NCBI RefSeq assembly: GCF_900631945.1
Contig: NZ_UZWE01000026.1
Location: 62,001 to 126,000 of the forward strand
DNA length: 64,000 nucleotides
Reading direction: 5' to 3'
Origin: Paracoccus haematequi
GTDB taxonomy: Bacteria; Pseudomonadota; Alphaproteobacteria; Rhodobacterales; Rhodobacteraceae
The number at the start of each line of letters is the position of its first letter. Within the stretch, counting starts at the first letter, position 1. A model generated the notes under the pieces. That model made no database searches and was not told the DNA's origin. It saw nothing but the letters and a program-made list of their open reading frames with translations. The translations under genes and the position numbers were made by a program. Of this stretch, positions 1-9,913 are shown piece by piece.

Positions 1-624
1 CGCCTTGCGCAGGCGGCCCACATGCACGTCGATGGTGCGCGTATCCACATAGATGTCGCGGCCCCAGACCCTGTCCAGCAGTTGTTCGCGCGTCCAGACC
101 CGGCCCGGCTTTTCCATCAACGTGGACAGCAGCCGGAACTCGGTCGGTCCCAGATGCAGCGCCTGGCCCGCGCGAAAGACGCGGTGTTCGGCGGCGTCCA
201 GGATGATGTCGGCGAAGGACAGGCGTTCGCCCATGCTTGCCGGCCGGGTGCGGCGCAGTTGCGTGCGCAGCCGCGCCATCAGTTCGACCACGGAATAGGG
301 TTTGACGACATAATCGTCGGCCCCGGTTTCCAGGCCCCTCACGCGGTCCGTTTCCTCGCTGCGCGCCGACAGCATGATGATCGGGATACTGCGGGTCGAG
401 GGATCGGCCTTGACCTGGCGGCAGACCTCGATCCCCGAGACCTTGGGCAGCATCCAGTCCAGCACCATCAGGTCGGGCTGTTCTTCCTGGACCAGCAGCA
501 GCGCGTCCTCGCCATTGTCGGCGACGACGACCTCGAACCCCTCGGCCTCGAGGTTGTATTGCAGAACCTCGCGCTGTGCGCATTCATCCTCGACCACCAG
601 GACGCAGGGGGCTTGCCGTGCCAT
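1..624 (-). CDS. phoB: PhoB phosphate response regulator, 3' end cut by the window
   Basis: This is a two-component response regulator of the OmpR/PhoB class. When phosphorylated under phosphate limitation it binds PHO boxes and activates the pst operon and other Pho genes. The 208 visible codons show a receiver domain with the acidic pocket (E12, D13), the phospho-acceptor D56 in a VLDWMLP motif and the conserved Lys in VVKPYS near residue 105. A winged-helix DNA-binding domain follows, with the end motif DVHVGRLRK. A usual PhoB has about 229 residues, so only about 20 C-terminal residues lie outside the window. The start is the ATG complementary to 622-624, just downstream of phoU (4 bp apart). 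It is the last gene of the pst-pho operon. No phoR is visible here. Confidence 0.95.
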   Translation of the reverse strand, partial: MARQAPCVLVVEDECAQREVLQYNLEAEGFEVVVADNGEDALLLVQEEQPDLMVLDWMLPKVSGIEVCRQVKADPSTRSIPIIMLSARSEETDRVRGLETGADDYVVKPYSVVELMARLRTQLRRTRPASMGERLSFADIILDAAEHRVFRAGQALHLGPTEFRLLSTLMEKPGRVWTREQLLDRVWGRDIYVDTRTIDVHVGRLRKA

Positions 625-627
625 CGA

Positions 628-1353
628 TCAGCCCCCGCTGGCCGCGTCCGTCTCGACGAACGGCACGCTGTTGTCCTTGGGGCGCGAATCGTCGGGCAAT
701 TCGCCGCTGACCAGATAGATCACCTGTTCGGCGATGGCGGTGGCCAGATCGCCCATGCGTTCGACGTTCTTGGCGATGAAATGCAGGTGCATGCAGGGGG
801 TGATGTTGCGCGGATCCTCCATCATGTGGGTCAGGAATTCGCGGAACAGCGCGTTGTACATCTGGTCCACCTCAAGATCGCGCTGGCGCACGTCCTCGGC
901 CAGTTGGGCGTCGCGGCGGATATAGCTGTCCAGCGCGTCCTGGACCATCTTGCCGACCGCCGTGCTCATCCGGCGCAGCGCCAGGCCCGCCCCTTCGATG
1001 GGCGGCATCTGCGACAGGACATGGGTGCGCTTGGCCATGTTCTTGGCATAGTCGCCGATCCGTTCCAGCGAATGCGAGATCTTCATCACCGCCAGGACCA
1101 TGCGCAGGTCGGTGGCGGTCGGCGCGCGCAGGGCGATCAGCCGGGCGGCGTCCTCGTTCAGTTGCAGTTCAAGCGCGTCGATGGCCTTGTCGCGGCGGCG
1201 GACCTGTTCGGCCAGCTCCTCGTCGCGGGTCTCCAGGGCGGTTGCGGCGTCCTGGATCGCGGCCTCGACCATGCCGCCCATCTTGACGGCAAGGGCCTGG
1301 ATGGTTTCCAGGTCGCGGTCGAAGGCCGACGAGATATGTTTTTCGCGGTTCAT
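628..1353 (-). CDS. phoU: PhoU phosphate uptake regulator
   Basis: This 241-residue all-helical protein has the two PhoU repeats, each a three-helix bundle. Acidic and basic helices such as RRRDKAIDALE in the first repeat and RQRDLEVDQMY in the second match the metal-binding E/DxxxD signatures of the family. PhoU links the Pst transporter to the PhoR/PhoB phosphorelay and dampens Pho regulon expression when phosphate is plentiful. It sits between pstB and phoB with short gaps, the standard order, so it is almost certainly co-transcribed. The length is normal and no defect is seen. Confidence 0.96.
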   Translation of the reverse strand: MNREKHISSAFDRDLETIQALAVKMGGMVEAAIQDAATALETRDEELAEQVRRRDKAIDALELQLNEDAARLIALRAPTATDLRMVLAVMKISHSLERIGDYAKNMAKRTHVLSQMPPIEGAGLALRRMSTAVGKMVQDALDSYIRRDAQLAEDVRQRDLEVDQMYNALFREFLTHMMEDPRNITPCMHLHFIAKNVERMGDLATAIAEQVIYLVSGELPDDSRPKDNSVPFVETDAASGG

Positions 1354-1374
1354 GGGTGCTGCCCTTCTGTTGCC

Positions 1375-2175
1375 TCAGCCGATCCGGCCCGAGATATAGG
1401 CCTCGGTCCGGCTGTCCTGCGGCTTGGTGAAGATGTCGTCGGTATCGCCGTATTCGACCAGGCTGCCCAGGTGGAAGAAGGCGGTCTTCTGGCTGACGCG
1501 GGCGGCCTGCTGCATCGAGTGGGTGACGATCACCACGGAAAACTGGCTGCGCAGTTCCTCGATCAGCTCCTCGACCTGGGCGGTGGCGATGGGGTCAAGG
1601 GCCGAACACGGCTCGTCCATCAGCAGAACCTCGGGGGACGTGGCGACGGCGCGGGCGATGCACAGGCGCTGCTGCTGGCCGCCGGACAGGCCGGTGCCGG
1701 GTTCGTGCAGGCGGTCCTTGACCTCGTTCCACAGGGCGGCGCCGCGCAGGGCCTTTTCGACGATGGCGTCCAGTTCCGCGCGGTTGCGCGACAGCCCGTG
1801 GATGCGCGGGCCGTAGGCCACGTTGTCATAGATCGACTTGGGGAACGGGTTCGGCTTCTGGAACACCATGCCGACCTTGGCGCGCAGCTGCACCGGATCG
1901 ACGCGGCGGTCATAGACATCCTCGCCGTCCAGCAGGATCTGCCCCTCGACCCGCGCGATGGGGATCGTGTCGTTCATGCGGTTGATGCAGCGCAGGAAGG
2001 TCGATTTGCCGCAGCCCGACGGGCCGATGAAGGCGGTCACGGTCTTGTCCTGGATGTCCACGTCGACATCCTTCAGCGCGTGCTTTTCACCGTAATAGAC
2101 CTGGACCTTACGGGCCGAGATCTTGATGTCTGTCTGGGTCACGGCGTTCTCCGCGCGGTTTATGTCGTACATCAT
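1375..2175 (-). CDS. pstB: PstB phosphate ABC transporter ATPase
   Basis: This is the cytoplasmic ATPase of the PstSCAB high-affinity phosphate importer. It shows Walker A (GPSGCGKST), Q-loop ([10 protein letters not shown]), ABC signature (LSGGQQQRL), Walker B plus D-loop ([12 protein letters not shown]) and the switch His (VTHSM). The reading frame stays open upstream to 2250, but that stretch overlaps pstA and lacks a ribosome site. The chosen start is the first of two adjacent ATG codons (2175, 2172), preceded by GAGAGGA. That gives 266 residues, usual for PstB. It lies 20 bp after pstA in the pst operon. Confidence 0.96.
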   Translation of the reverse strand: MMYDINRAENAVTQTDIKISARKVQVYYGEKHALKDVDVDIQDKTVTAFIGPSGCGKSTFLRCINRMNDTIPIARVEGQILLDGEDVYDRRVDPVQLRAKVGMVFQKPNPFPKSIYDNVAYGPRIHGLSRNRAELDAIVEKALRGAALWNEVKDRLHEPGTGLSGGQQQRLCIARAVATSPEVLLMDEPCSALDPIATAQVEELIEELRSQFSVVIVTHSMQQAARVSQKTAFFHLGSLVEYGDTDDIFTKPQDSRTEAYISGRIG

Positions 2176-2195
2176 AATGTCCTCTCTCGGTCCGA

Positions 2196-3554
2196 TTACC
2201 AGCGGCGTTCGAACTTGCGGCGCAGCCAGATGGCCAGCAGGTTCATGCACAGCAGGAAGATCAGCAGCACGATGATCGCCCCCGATGCCCGTTCGATGAA
2301 GGCCGGATCCGACCGCTGCGTCCAGTTGTAGACCTGCACCGGCAGGGCGGATGCGGGATCCATCAGCCCGCCCGGCAGCCCGTCGGGGAAGTTGCGCACG
2401 AAGGCGACCATGCCGATCAGCAGCAGGGGCGCGGTCTCGCCCAGGGCCTGGGCCAGGCCGATGATCGTGCCGGTCAGGATGCCGGGCATCGCTAGCGGCA
2501 GGACGTGGTGGAACACCGACTGCATCTTCGACGCGCCGACGCCAAGGGCCGCGTCGCGGATCGACGGCGGCACCGCCTTCAGCGCCGCACGGGTCGAGAT
2601 GATGATCGTGGGCAGGGTCATCAGCGTCAGCACCAGGCCGCCGACGATGGGCGCCGATTGCGGCAGGCCGACGAAGTTGATGAAGGCGGCCAGACCCAGG
2701 ATCCCGAAGACGATGGAGGGCACCGCCGCCAGGTTCGAGATATTGACCTCGATGATGTCGGTCAGGCGGTTCTTGGGGGCGAATTCCTCAAGATAGATGC
2801 TGGCAGAGACGCCGATCGGCACCGCCAGCACCAGCACCACCAGCATCATGTAGAACGATCCCAGGATGGCGACGCCCACGCCGGCGGCTTCGGGACGCTG
2901 GTCCGAGGCGTCGGCATTGGTCAGGAAGTTCCAGTTGAAACGGGTGACCATCTCGCCCCGGTCGGCCAGTTCCTGCGCCAGCTGCAACTGCTGGGGCGAG
3001 GTGTTGCTGTCGCGCGCGGCGCTGTCCATGGTGACGCGGCCCTTGAAGAAGCCGTCGATGCGGCCCCCCACCAGCACGTCAAATTCGACGGTCTGGCCGA
3101 CCAAGTCGGGATCGGCCAGCACCCGGTTGCGGACCTGGGCCGAGGCCTCCTTGGAAATCAGGCTGTCGATGTCCTTTTCGGTCAGCCCCTCGATCTGGAT
3201 GCCGTGGCGGGCGACCGTCGCCTCGACCGCCGCGTCCAGCACCCGGCCATAGGACAGGGTCAGCACCTTGGCCATCTCGGCCGGATCGCGGTTGCCCTTG
3301 GGGTCCAGGACGGCGGCGTCCAGGGTGACGGGAATGTTCAGGTAGGTCTGGCGGAAGGCGCCCGCACCGCCCGACAGGATCGTCGCCAGCAGCACCACAA
3401 GCGCCAGCATGGAGATGGCGATGGCGGCGACCCCGTATCCGCGGAAGCGGCTTTCGGCGGCATTGCGGCGGCGGGTGCGGGCATCCTGGGCCAGCAGCGA
3501 TCCGGTGCGGCGCTCGGGCGCGGCGGCGGGCTGGGAAAGCGGCATGTCGGTCAT
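2196..3554 (-). CDS. pstA: PstA phosphate ABC transporter permease with long N-terminal extension
   Basis: This is an inner-membrane permease of the phosphate importer. The C-terminal two-thirds carries the usual transmembrane helices and the EAA-type loop ([17 protein letters not shown]) that contacts PstB. Between the first transmembrane helix (about residues 43-65) and the second (about 225) lies an insert of about 160 mostly polar residues, which explains 452 residues against about 290 for enteric PstA. This resembles the DUF3333-type extension known in alphaproteobacterial PstA. The start codon overlaps the pstC stop by 4 bp (ATGA), so translation is probably coupled. Confidence 0.93.
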   Translation of the reverse strand: MTDMPLSQPAAAPERRTGSLLAQDARTRRRNAAESRFRGYGVAAIAISMLALVVLLATILSGGAGAFRQTYLNIPVTLDAAVLDPKGNRDPAEMAKVLTLSYGRVLDAAVEATVARHGIQIEGLTEKDIDSLISKEASAQVRNRVLADPDLVGQTVEFDVLVGGRIDGFFKGRVTMDSAARDSNTSPQQLQLAQELADRGEMVTRFNWNFLTNADASDQRPEAAGVGVAILGSFYMMLVVLVLAVPIGVSASIYLEEFAPKNRLTDIIEVNISNLAAVPSIVFGILGLAAFINFVGLPQSAPIVGGLVLTLMTLPTIIISTRAALKAVPPSIRDAALGVGASKMQSVFHHVLPLAMPGILTGTIIGLAQALGETAPLLLIGMVAFVRNFPDGLPGGLMDPASALPVQVYNWTQRSDPAFIERASGAIIVLLIFLLCMNLLAIWLRRKFERRW

Positions 3555-4756
3555 TCGTACTGCTCGCGATATTTGCGCACGATGTAGAGCGCGACCACGT
3601 TGAGGCCGAGGGTGATGACGAACAGCGTCAGACCCAGGGCAAAGGCCACCAGCGTCTCGGGCGAGTTGAAGTCGCTGTCGCCGGTCAGCTGGCTGACGAT
3701 CTTGACGGTGATCGTCGTCATCGCCTCAAGCGGATTGAGGCTCATCTGGGCGCTCGCGCCGGCGCCCAGGACCACGATCATCGTCTCGCCGATGGCGCGG
3801 GACGCGGCCAGCAGGACCGCGCCGACGATGCCCGGAAGGGCCGCGGGCAGCACCACCTGGCGCACGGTTTCCGACGGCGTGGACCCCAGGCCCAGGGCGC
3901 CGTCGCGCAGGCTTTGCGGCACGGCGTTGATGATGTCGTCGGACAGCGAACTGACGAAGGGGATCAGCATGACGCCCATCACCAGCCCCGCCGTCAGCAC
4001 CGACGATCCCGAATTGCCCAGGCCCAGCGGTTGTGCGAAATAATCGCGCAGCAGCGGCCCCACGGTGATCAGGGCGAACAGGCCATAAACGATGGTCGGG
4101 ATCCCGGCCAGCACCTCGATCGCGGGCTTGGCGATGCTGCGGACCCGGCGGGTGGCGTATTCCGACATGTAGATCGCCGCGAACAGCCCGATGGGGACCG
4201 AAACCAGCAGCGCGATGAAGCTGATATACAGCGTGCCCCACAGCAGCGGCACGATGCCCAGTTGCGAATTGCCCTGGAAGCGCGGCGTCCATTCGGTGCC
4301 GAAGAAGAAGGTTTTCCAGTCGTAAAGCTGGAAGAAGCGCCCGGTCTCGAAGACCAGCGACAGCACGATCCCCGCCGTGGTGACGATGGCGATCAGCGAA
4401 CACAGCATCAGCAGGCCCAGCACCATCCGTTCGACCGCGTTGCGGGCCTGGAACTGCTGGCCGACGCGCATCACGCCCCAGGCCAGCCCGGCCACGGCGG
4501 CGGCCAGCGCCACCAGCCCGGCCACCGGACCGGCGCTATCGGACAGCACCCCCGCCATGCGCAGGATCGAGGCGACGGCCAGCACCGCCAGCGGCGGCAG
4601 CAGCGCGGTCAGCGCGACGCTGTAGCCGTGATAGGTCGGACGGCTGTGCAGCTTGCGGACATCCGGGCCGGCCGTCGCGAAGGCGCGGCTGCGGCCAATG
4701 ACATAGCCGGCGGCGGCCAGCAGGAAACTTGCGAAAACGGCCCATGACAGCGGCAT
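3551..4756 (-). CDS. pstC: PstC phosphate ABC transporter permease
   Basis: This is the second membrane-spanning subunit of the Pst importer. The protein has 401 residues, beginning with a membrane helix and a loop containing the family-typical DVRKLHSRPTYHGY stretch, then further helices and a permease loop (GALGLGSTPSETVRQV) for PstB docking. It is longer than enteric PstC (about 320 residues) because of the N-terminal extension usual in Rhodobacteraceae. An AGGA ribosome site lies about 8 bases before the ATG at 4756. It follows pstS after a 68-bp spacer holding a strong hairpin and overlaps pstA by 4 bp. Confidence 0.94.
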   Translation of the reverse strand: MPLSWAVFASFLLAAAGYVIGRSRAFATAGPDVRKLHSRPTYHGYSVALTALLPPLAVLAVASILRMAGVLSDSAGPVAGLVALAAAVAGLAWGVMRVGQQFQARNAVERMVLGLLMLCSLIAIVTTAGIVLSLVFETGRFFQLYDWKTFFFGTEWTPRFQGNSQLGIVPLLWGTLYISFIALLVSVPIGLFAAIYMSEYATRRVRSIAKPAIEVLAGIPTIVYGLFALITVGPLLRDYFAQPLGLGNSGSSVLTAGLVMGVMLIPFVSSLSDDIINAVPQSLRDGALGLGSTPSETVRQVVLPAALPGIVGAVLLAASRAIGETMIVVLGAGASAQMSLNPLEAMTTITVKIVSQLTGDSDFNSPETLVAFALGLTLFVITLGLNVVALYIVRKYREQYE

Positions 4757-4788
4757 TCGGGCGATCCTTCATGAGGAACGGGAAGGAC

Positions 4789-4815
4789 GGGCGGCGCGGA
4801 TCGCCCGCGCCGCCC
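4789..4815 (-). terminator. strong hairpin between pstS and pstC
   Basis: A perfect 11-bp all-GC stem (4789-4799 pairing with 4805-4815) with a 5-base loop lies directly after the pstS stop. No run of T follows, so complete termination is unlikely. It may slow readthrough or protect the 3' end of pstS mRNA, giving more binding protein than permease, as described for other binding-protein-dependent transporters. The structure is seen in the sequence; the role is inferred. Confidence 0.6.
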
Positions 4816-4824
4816 GCCTGGGCG

Positions 4825-5853
4825 TCATTGCATGGTGGTTTCGTTGGCGACGGCTTCCTGGGTCGCGGCCAGTTCCGGGTCCGACACCAGGCCGTATTCG
4901 GCCAGCGGGCCGTCGGGACCGGCCACCTCGTCCGAGACGAAGAATTCCACGAAGTCCTTCAGGCCGTCGATCTGGCCGATATGGGCCTTCTTCACATAGA
5001 AGAACAGCGGGCGCGACACCGGGTATTCGCCCGAGGCGATGCTTTCGGTCGACGGCGTGACGCCGCTGATCGTGCCGACCTTCAGCTTGTCGGTGTTGTT
5101 TTCATAGAAGGACAGGCCGAACACGCCGATGCCATTGGGCGAGCTTTCGATGCGGGCCAGCGTTTCCGTGTAATCGCCGTCGATGTCCACAGCCTTGCCG
5201 TCGGTGCGCAGCGTGGTGCAGGCTTCCTCGGCCGCGTCCTCGTCCATGCCCGAGGCCTTGAAGGCTTCCAGCGCGCCCGATTCCTCGCAGCCCGCCGCGA
5301 TCACCTTTTCCTCGAAGACTTCACGGGTGCCGTGCTTGGTGCCGGGGATGAAGGCCAGGATTTCCTGCTGGGGCAGATCCGGGTTCACCTGGTCCCAGGT
5401 GGTGTTCGGGTTGTCGACGACCTGGCCGTCCTTGACCACCTTGGCGGACAGGGCGTTGAACCAGTCGGCGGGGGTATAGGCGAAATCCGGGCCGCTGGCG
5501 GAATTGGCGAAGACGATCCCGTCATAGCCGATGCGGACTTCCATGATGTCGGTCACGCCGTTGGCGGTGCAGGTCTCGCGTTCCTTGTCGCGGATCGGGC
5601 GGCTGGCATTGGCGATGTCGACGGTGTTTTCGCCGACGCCCTCGCAGAATTTCTGCAAGCCGCCGCCGGTGCCGCCGGATTCCACGACCGGGACCGGGAA
5701 GCCGGCGTTCTCGCCGAACAGTTCGGCAACGATGGTGGAATAGGGCAGGACGGTGGACGACCCCGACACCTGGATCTGATCGCGGGCGGCAGCGGCAGTG
5801 GCCGAGGCGGCGATCACGGCCAGGGCCGAGACGGTGAATTTCACGGTGGACAT
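4825..5853 (-). CDS. pstS: PstS periplasmic phosphate-binding protein
   Basis: This 342-residue protein starts with a Sec signal peptide (a short charged start, a hydrophobic Ala-rich core, cleavage near AAA/RD around residue 23). It then has the phosphate-binding SGSSTVLP motif near residue 32 and the ESGGTGGG loop, both typical of PstS. It captures phosphate in the periplasm and delivers it to PstC/PstA. It is the first gene of the pst-pho operon, behind a PHO-box promoter region (5912-5951). The ATG at 5853 has the ribosome site AGGAGAG a few bases upstream. Confidence 0.96.
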   Translation of the reverse strand: MSTVKFTVSALAVIAASATAAAARDQIQVSGSSTVLPYSTIVAELFGENAGFPVPVVESGGTGGGLQKFCEGVGENTVDIANASRPIRDKERETCTANGVTDIMEVRIGYDGIVFANSASGPDFAYTPADWFNALSAKVVKDGQVVDNPNTTWDQVNPDLPQQEILAFIPGTKHGTREVFEEKVIAAGCEESGALEAFKASGMDEDAAEEACTTLRTDGKAVDIDGDYTETLARIESSPNGIGVFGLSFYENNTDKLKVGTISGVTPSTESIASGEYPVSRPLFFYVKKAHIGQIDGLKDFVEFFVSDEVAGPDGPLAEYGLVSDPELAATQEAVANETTMQ

Positions 5854-5911
5854 GGATCTCTCCTGTTACTTCACGCCCAGAGTGGGGCTGTGCGTGACCT
5901 AAGCGCCACAG

Positions 5912-5951
5912 GTGACGCTTGTGCGAAAGAAACATGACAGTCGTGTGACAA
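5912..5951 (-). promoter_or_regulatory. PHO box (PhoB operator) upstream of pstS
   Basis: Read on the minus strand, two strong half-sites TTGTCAC and CTGTCAT lie exactly 11 bp apart (5934-5951). They are followed in the same 11-bp phase by two weaker ones, CTTTCGC and GCGTCAC (to 5912). This matches the PhoB consensus of CTGTCAT-like direct repeats with an 11-bp period. It lies 59-98 bp before the pstS start, as expected for an operator next to the -10 region. A further isolated GTCAC (about 5985-5991) is out of phase. Confidence 0.82.
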
Positions 5952-5991
5952 GACGCGGATTCATGGCGATTCCGCGCCGAAATTGTGACAA

Positions 5992-7092
5992 TCAGCCGAT
6001 CCGGCCGCGCGCGCCGCCGGTCTGGGCGCGGTCCATCAGCAGGTGGTCCAGAATCACGCAGGCCGCCATGGCCTCGGCCACGGGCACCGCGCGGATGCCC
6101 ACGCAGGGGTCGTGGCGGCCCTTGGTGATCAGGTCGATGTCGCGCCCCTGACGGTCGATGGTGCGGCGCGGCGTGGTGATCGAGCTGGTCGGCTTGACCG
6201 AGAACCGCACCACGATCGGCTGTCCGGTGCTGATGCCGCCCAGGATGCCGCCCGCGTGGTTCGACAGATAGATCGGCCCGTCGTTGCCCATGCGGATCTC
6301 GTCGGCGTTGTCGGTGCCGGTCAGGGCGGCGGCGGCCATTCCCTCGCCGATCTCGACGCCCTTCACGGCGTTGATCGACATCATCGCGGCGGCCAGGTCG
6401 GTGTCGAGTTTCGCATAGACCGGCGCGCCCAGGCCGGGCGGGCAGCCCTCGACCAGCACCTCGATGGCGGCGCCGACGCTGTTCTGGTCCTTGCGGATGG
6501 CGTCCAGATAATCGGACCATTGGCCGACCGCCGTCGCGTCGGGCAGGAAGAACGGGTTGTCGCCGATGGCGCGCGCATCGAAGCGCGCCCGGTCCAGATG
6601 CAGCGCGCCCATCTGCACCATATATCCGGTGATCCGCAGGTCGGGCAGCAGATCGCGCAGCACCGCCTGGGCCACGCCCCCTGCCGCGACCCGCGCCGCC
6701 GTTTCGCGGGCCGATGACCGCCCGCCGCCGCGATAGTCGCGATGGCCGTATTTCAGGTGATAGGTGATGTCGGCATGGCCGGGGCGGAAGGCCTGGGCGA
6801 TCTCTCCATAATCCTTGGACCGCTGGTCGGTATTTTCGATCATCAGTTGCACGGGCGTGCCGGTGGTGCGGCCTTCGAAGACGCCCGACAGAATGCGCAC
6901 CTGATCGGCCTCGCGCCGTTGCGTCGTGTGCTTGCTGGTGCCAGGGCGGCGGCGGTCCAGGAAGGCTTGGATGAACGCTTCGTCCAGGGTCACGCCGGGG
7001 GGGACGCCATCGACGGTCGCGCCCAGGGCAGGGCCGTGGCTTTCGCCCCAGGTGGTGAACCGGAATTCGCGGCCGAAGGTGTTGTAGCTCAT
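5992..7092 (-). CDS. aroC: Chorismate synthase
   Basis: This enzyme converts EPSP to chorismate, the last step of the shikimate pathway, and needs reduced FMN. The protein has 366 residues with the family motifs TTWGESHG near the start, the [12 protein letters not shown] motif near residue 130 and DRRRPG near residue 48. The late NHAGGILGG and [10 protein letters not shown] motifs are also present. The length is normal. The start codon overlaps the mutS stop by 4 bp (ATGA), an unusual housekeeping pairing that implies co-transcription. The gene ends just upstream of the pst promoter region. Confidence 0.97.
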   Translation of the reverse strand: MSYNTFGREFRFTTWGESHGPALGATVDGVPPGVTLDEAFIQAFLDRRRPGTSKHTTQRREADQVRILSGVFEGRTTGTPVQLMIENTDQRSKDYGEIAQAFRPGHADITYHLKYGHRDYRGGGRSSARETAARVAAGGVAQAVLRDLLPDLRITGYMVQMGALHLDRARFDARAIGDNPFFLPDATAVGQWSDYLDAIRKDQNSVGAAIEVLVEGCPPGLGAPVYAKLDTDLAAAMMSINAVKGVEIGEGMAAAALTGTDNADEIRMGNDGPIYLSNHAGGILGGISTGQPIVVRFSVKPTSSITTPRRTIDRQGRDIDLITKGRHDPCVGIRAVPVAEAMAACVILDHLLMDRAQTGGARGRIG

Positions 7093-9737
7093 GCGGTCTC
7101 TCCGGTCATGGCCTTGAGTTCATAGATCAGATCCAGCGCCTCGCGCGGGGTCAGGGCGTCGGGATGAATGTCCTTCATCCGCGCGTCCAGCGGGCTGTCC
7201 TTGGTCCTGGCGGGCGCAGGGGCGGGCGGCACGGCGCGGAACAAGGGCAGGTCGTCGATCAGCGCCGCGGGGCGGGCCGCGCCCTCTCGTTCCCCGGATT
7301 CAAGCGCGTCCAGAACCTGCCGTGCCCGATCCACCACGGATGCGGGCAACCCCGCCAGTCGCGCGACCTGCACACCATAGCTGCGGTCGGCGGCGCCCTT
7401 CCTGACCTCGTGCAGGAAGATCACCTCGCCCTCCCATTCGCGCACGGCGACGGTGGCGTTGTCCACCCCGTCCAGCTTGGCCGACAGGGCCGTCATCTCG
7501 TGGTAATGGGTGGCGAACAGCGCGCGGCAGCGGTTCGCCTCGTGCAGATGCTCCATCACCGCCCAGGCGATGGACAACCCGTCCCAGGTGGCGGTGCCGC
7601 GCCCGATCTCGTCCAGGATCACCAAAGCGCGATCGTCGGCCTGGTTCAGGATGGCGGCAGTCTCGACCATTTCCACCATGAAGGTGGACCGGCCCCGCGC
7701 CAGATCGTCGGCGGCGCCCACACGGCTGAACAACTGGCTGACCAGCCCGATATGGGCGCGGCGGGCGGGCACGAAGGCCCCCGCCTGCGCCAGCACCGCG
7801 ATCAGCGCGTTCTGGCGCAGGAAGGTGGATTTCCCGGCCATGTTCGGCCCGGTCAGCAGCCAGATCGCCGGGGTATCCCCTTCGGTCAGGGCGCAGTCGT
7901 TGGCGACGAAGCTTTCAGCCTTGCGCTTCAAGGCGCGTTCCACGACCGGGTGACGGCCCCCCTCGATCACGAAGGCGCGGCTGTCATCCACGACGGGCCG
8001 CGTCCAGCCCTCGCCCGTGGCGATGTCGGCGAAGGCGGCGGCCAGGTCGATTTCCGCCAGCACCCGCGCCGCCTGGCCGATCTGCGGCGCACGGTCCAGC
8101 ACCGCCACGCGCAGGCGGTCGAAGATGCCCCGCTCGATCTCCAAGGCGCGGTCGCGGGCATTGAGGATCCGGGTTTCCAGTTCCGACAGATCCACCGTCG
8201 TGAAGCGGATCTGGTTGGCGGTGGTCTGGCGGTGGATGAAGGTCGCGTTCAGCGGCGGGGCCATCATCCGTTCCGCATGGGTGGTCGTCGTCTCGATGAA
8301 ATAACCCAGCACGTTGTTATGCTTGATCTTCAGGCTGGGCACCCCGGCCAGCGCGGCATAATCGGCCTGCATCCCGGCGATGACCCCGCGCCCCTCGTCG
8401 CGCAGCCGCCGGGTCTGGTCCAGGTCGTCTTCGTAACCCGCCGCCACAAAGCCGCCATCGCGCGCCAACAAGGGCGGTTCCGCCACAAGCGCATCGTCCA
8501 GCAGCCGGATCAGATCATCGTGCCCGATCAGGTCGCGCGCGGCATCCGCCAGAACCGACGCCGCATCGCCGGGCAGGCGCGCGGCAATCGCCGCGCCCTG
8601 CGACAGCCCCGCCCGGATCGCCGCCAGATCGCGCGGCCCGCCCCGGTCCAGCGCCAGACGCGACAAGGCCCGGTCCATGTCGGGAACACGCGCCAACGCG
8701 TCCCGCAGATCCGCCATCAGGCGCGGATCGTCGGTCAGCATCGCCACCGCATCCTGCCGCGCATGGATCAGCGGCAGGTCGCGGCTGGGCGCGCTGATGC
8801 GCCGCTCCAGCAGCCGCGCGCCCGGCGCCGTCACCGTCCGGTCGATGGCCGACAGCAGCGACCCCTCTCGCCCCCCGGACAGCGCCTGCGTCAGTTCCAG
8901 ATTGCGCCGGGTCGCCGCGTCGATCTGCATCGCGCCGCCCGCGCGTTCCCGCACCGGCGGGCGCAGCAGCGGCAGTTTGCCCTTCTGCGTCAGGTCCAGA
9001 TAATCGACGATGGCCCCCATCGCCGACAGTTCCGCGCGGGTAAAGCTGCCGAACCCGTCCAGCGTGTCCACGCCATAAAGCGCGCAAAGCCGCCGCGCCC
9101 CCGCCGCGCTGTCGAAGGCGGAGGCGTGCAGGTCGGTCAGCGCCGCCCCGGCATCCGCCGCCAGGTCGTCCAGGCCGGACCCGTCGCAGGCCAGCAACTC
9201 TCGCGGGGCCAACCGGGCCAGTTCCGGGGCCAGGCGCGGCAGCGGGCAATCCATCACCTGAAAGACACCCGTGGAAATATCCACCCAGGCCAGCGCGCAT
9301 TCGTCGCGAACCTGCGCGAAGGCCGCCAGATAGTTGTGCCGCCGCGCCTCCAGCAGGGATTCCTCGGTCAGGGTGCCGGGGGTGACAAGGCGCACCACGT
9401 CGCGGGCCACGACCGACTTGGACCCGCGCTTCTTCGCCTCGGCCGGATCCTCCATCTGCTCGGCGATGGCCACGCGGAATCCCTTGCGGATCAGCGTCAG
9501 AAGATAGCTTTCGGCCGCATGGACCGGCACACCGCACATCGGGATCGGTTCGCCCAGATGCGTGCCGCGTTTCGTCAGCGCGATGTCCAGCGCGGCCGAG
9601 GCCGCGATGGCGTCGTCGAAGAACATCTCGTAGAAATCGCCCATCCGATAGAACAGCAGCGCGCCGGGATTGGCATCCCGGATCGCCAGGTATTGCGCCA
9701 TCATCGGGGTGGGCTGGTCGGTCATGTCCTTGGTCAT
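7089..9737 (-). CDS. mutS: DNA mismatch repair protein MutS
   Basis: MutS recognises mismatches and recruits MutL using ATP. The 882-residue protein has the mismatch-binding F-Y-E motif (residues 35-37), connector, lever and clamp regions, and a C-terminal ATPase. The ATPase shows Walker A (GPNMAGKST), Walker B ([11 protein letters not shown]) and the FATHYHE motif. Two starts are possible: ATG at 9737, used here, or the in-frame ATG at 9725, which has a better ribosome site (AAGG). The gene reads away from the thiamine operon. Only about 50 bp separate its start from the TPP aptamer, so its promoter must overlap riboswitch DNA. Confidence 0.96.
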   Translation of the reverse strand: MTKDMTDQPTPMMAQYLAIRDANPGALLFYRMGDFYEMFFDDAIAASAALDIALTKRGTHLGEPIPMCGVPVHAAESYLLTLIRKGFRVAIAEQMEDPAEAKKRGSKSVVARDVVRLVTPGTLTEESLLEARRHNYLAAFAQVRDECALAWVDISTGVFQVMDCPLPRLAPELARLAPRELLACDGSGLDDLAADAGAALTDLHASAFDSAAGARRLCALYGVDTLDGFGSFTRAELSAMGAIVDYLDLTQKGKLPLLRPPVRERAGGAMQIDAATRRNLELTQALSGGREGSLLSAIDRTVTAPGARLLERRISAPSRDLPLIHARQDAVAMLTDDPRLMADLRDALARVPDMDRALSRLALDRGGPRDLAAIRAGLSQGAAIAARLPGDAASVLADAARDLIGHDDLIRLLDDALVAEPPLLARDGGFVAAGYEDDLDQTRRLRDEGRGVIAGMQADYAALAGVPSLKIKHNNVLGYFIETTTTHAERMMAPPLNATFIHRQTTANQIRFTTVDLSELETRILNARDRALEIERGIFDRLRVAVLDRAPQIGQAARVLAEIDLAAAFADIATGEGWTRPVVDDSRAFVIEGGRHPVVERALKRKAESFVANDCALTEGDTPAIWLLTGPNMAGKSTFLRQNALIAVLAQAGAFVPARRAHIGLVSQLFSRVGAADDLARGRSTFMVEMVETAAILNQADDRALVILDEIGRGTATWDGLSIAWAVMEHLHEANRCRALFATHYHEMTALSAKLDGVDNATVAVREWEGEVIFLHEVRKGAADRSYGVQVARLAGLPASVVDRARQVLDALESGEREGAARPAALIDDLPLFRAVPPAPAPARTKDSPLDARMKDIHPDALTPREALDLIYELKAMTGETA

Positions 9738-9755
9738 GCCGGTGTTTCTAGCCGC

Positions 9756-9783
9756 TTGCGCGGGCGCGCGAAATCCCTACATT
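9756..9783 (+). promoter_or_regulatory. candidate sigma-70 promoter of the thiamine operon
   Basis: TTGCGC (9756-9761) and TACATT (9778-9783) are separated by 16 bp. This would start a transcript near 9790, exactly at the 5' edge of the TPP aptamer. The hexamer match is modest; the position is the main support. Confidence 0.35.
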
Positions 9784-9787
9784 CAAT

Positions 9788-9870
9788 GCCACCTCGGGGG
9801 GCCTGTCCTGGCTGAGACGCGCAAGCGGACCCGTTGAACCTGATCCGGCTAACACCGGCGGAGGGAAGGT
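9788..9870 (+). ncRNA. TPP riboswitch (THI element) aptamer
   Basis: The conserved THI-box parts are present in order: the GGGG-rich 5' arm, GGCTGAGA, ACCCGTTGAACCTGATC and the closing GGAGGGAAGG. CCTC near 9792 can pair with GAGG at 9861 as P1. It lies immediately upstream of thiB. Thiamine pyrophosphate binding is expected to switch off the downstream thiamine importer genes. Confidence 0.95.
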
Positions 9871-9876
9871 GCGCTG

Positions 9877-9906
9877 TCCTTTCTTTCGAAACCCTTCGTG
9901 AAAGGA
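9877..9906 (+). promoter_or_regulatory. SD-sequestering hairpin (riboswitch expression platform)
   Basis: TCCTTTC (9877-9883) is perfectly complementary to GAAAGGA (9900-9906), which overlaps the thiB ribosome site AAAGGAGG. There is no terminator-like T run, so ligand binding probably controls translation initiation. The pairing is seen; the mechanism is inferred. Confidence 0.6.
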
Positions 9907-9913
9907 GGCAGCG

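Noticed and set aside
22..2331. 769-codon open frame on the plus strand over phoB/phoU/pstB
   Set aside because: It is the antisense shadow of well-supported minus-strand genes; high GC leaves long open frames in other phases.
7164..9815. 883-codon plus-strand frame over mutS
   Set aside because: Antisense to mutS, Arg/Gly/Gln-rich composition, no domain.
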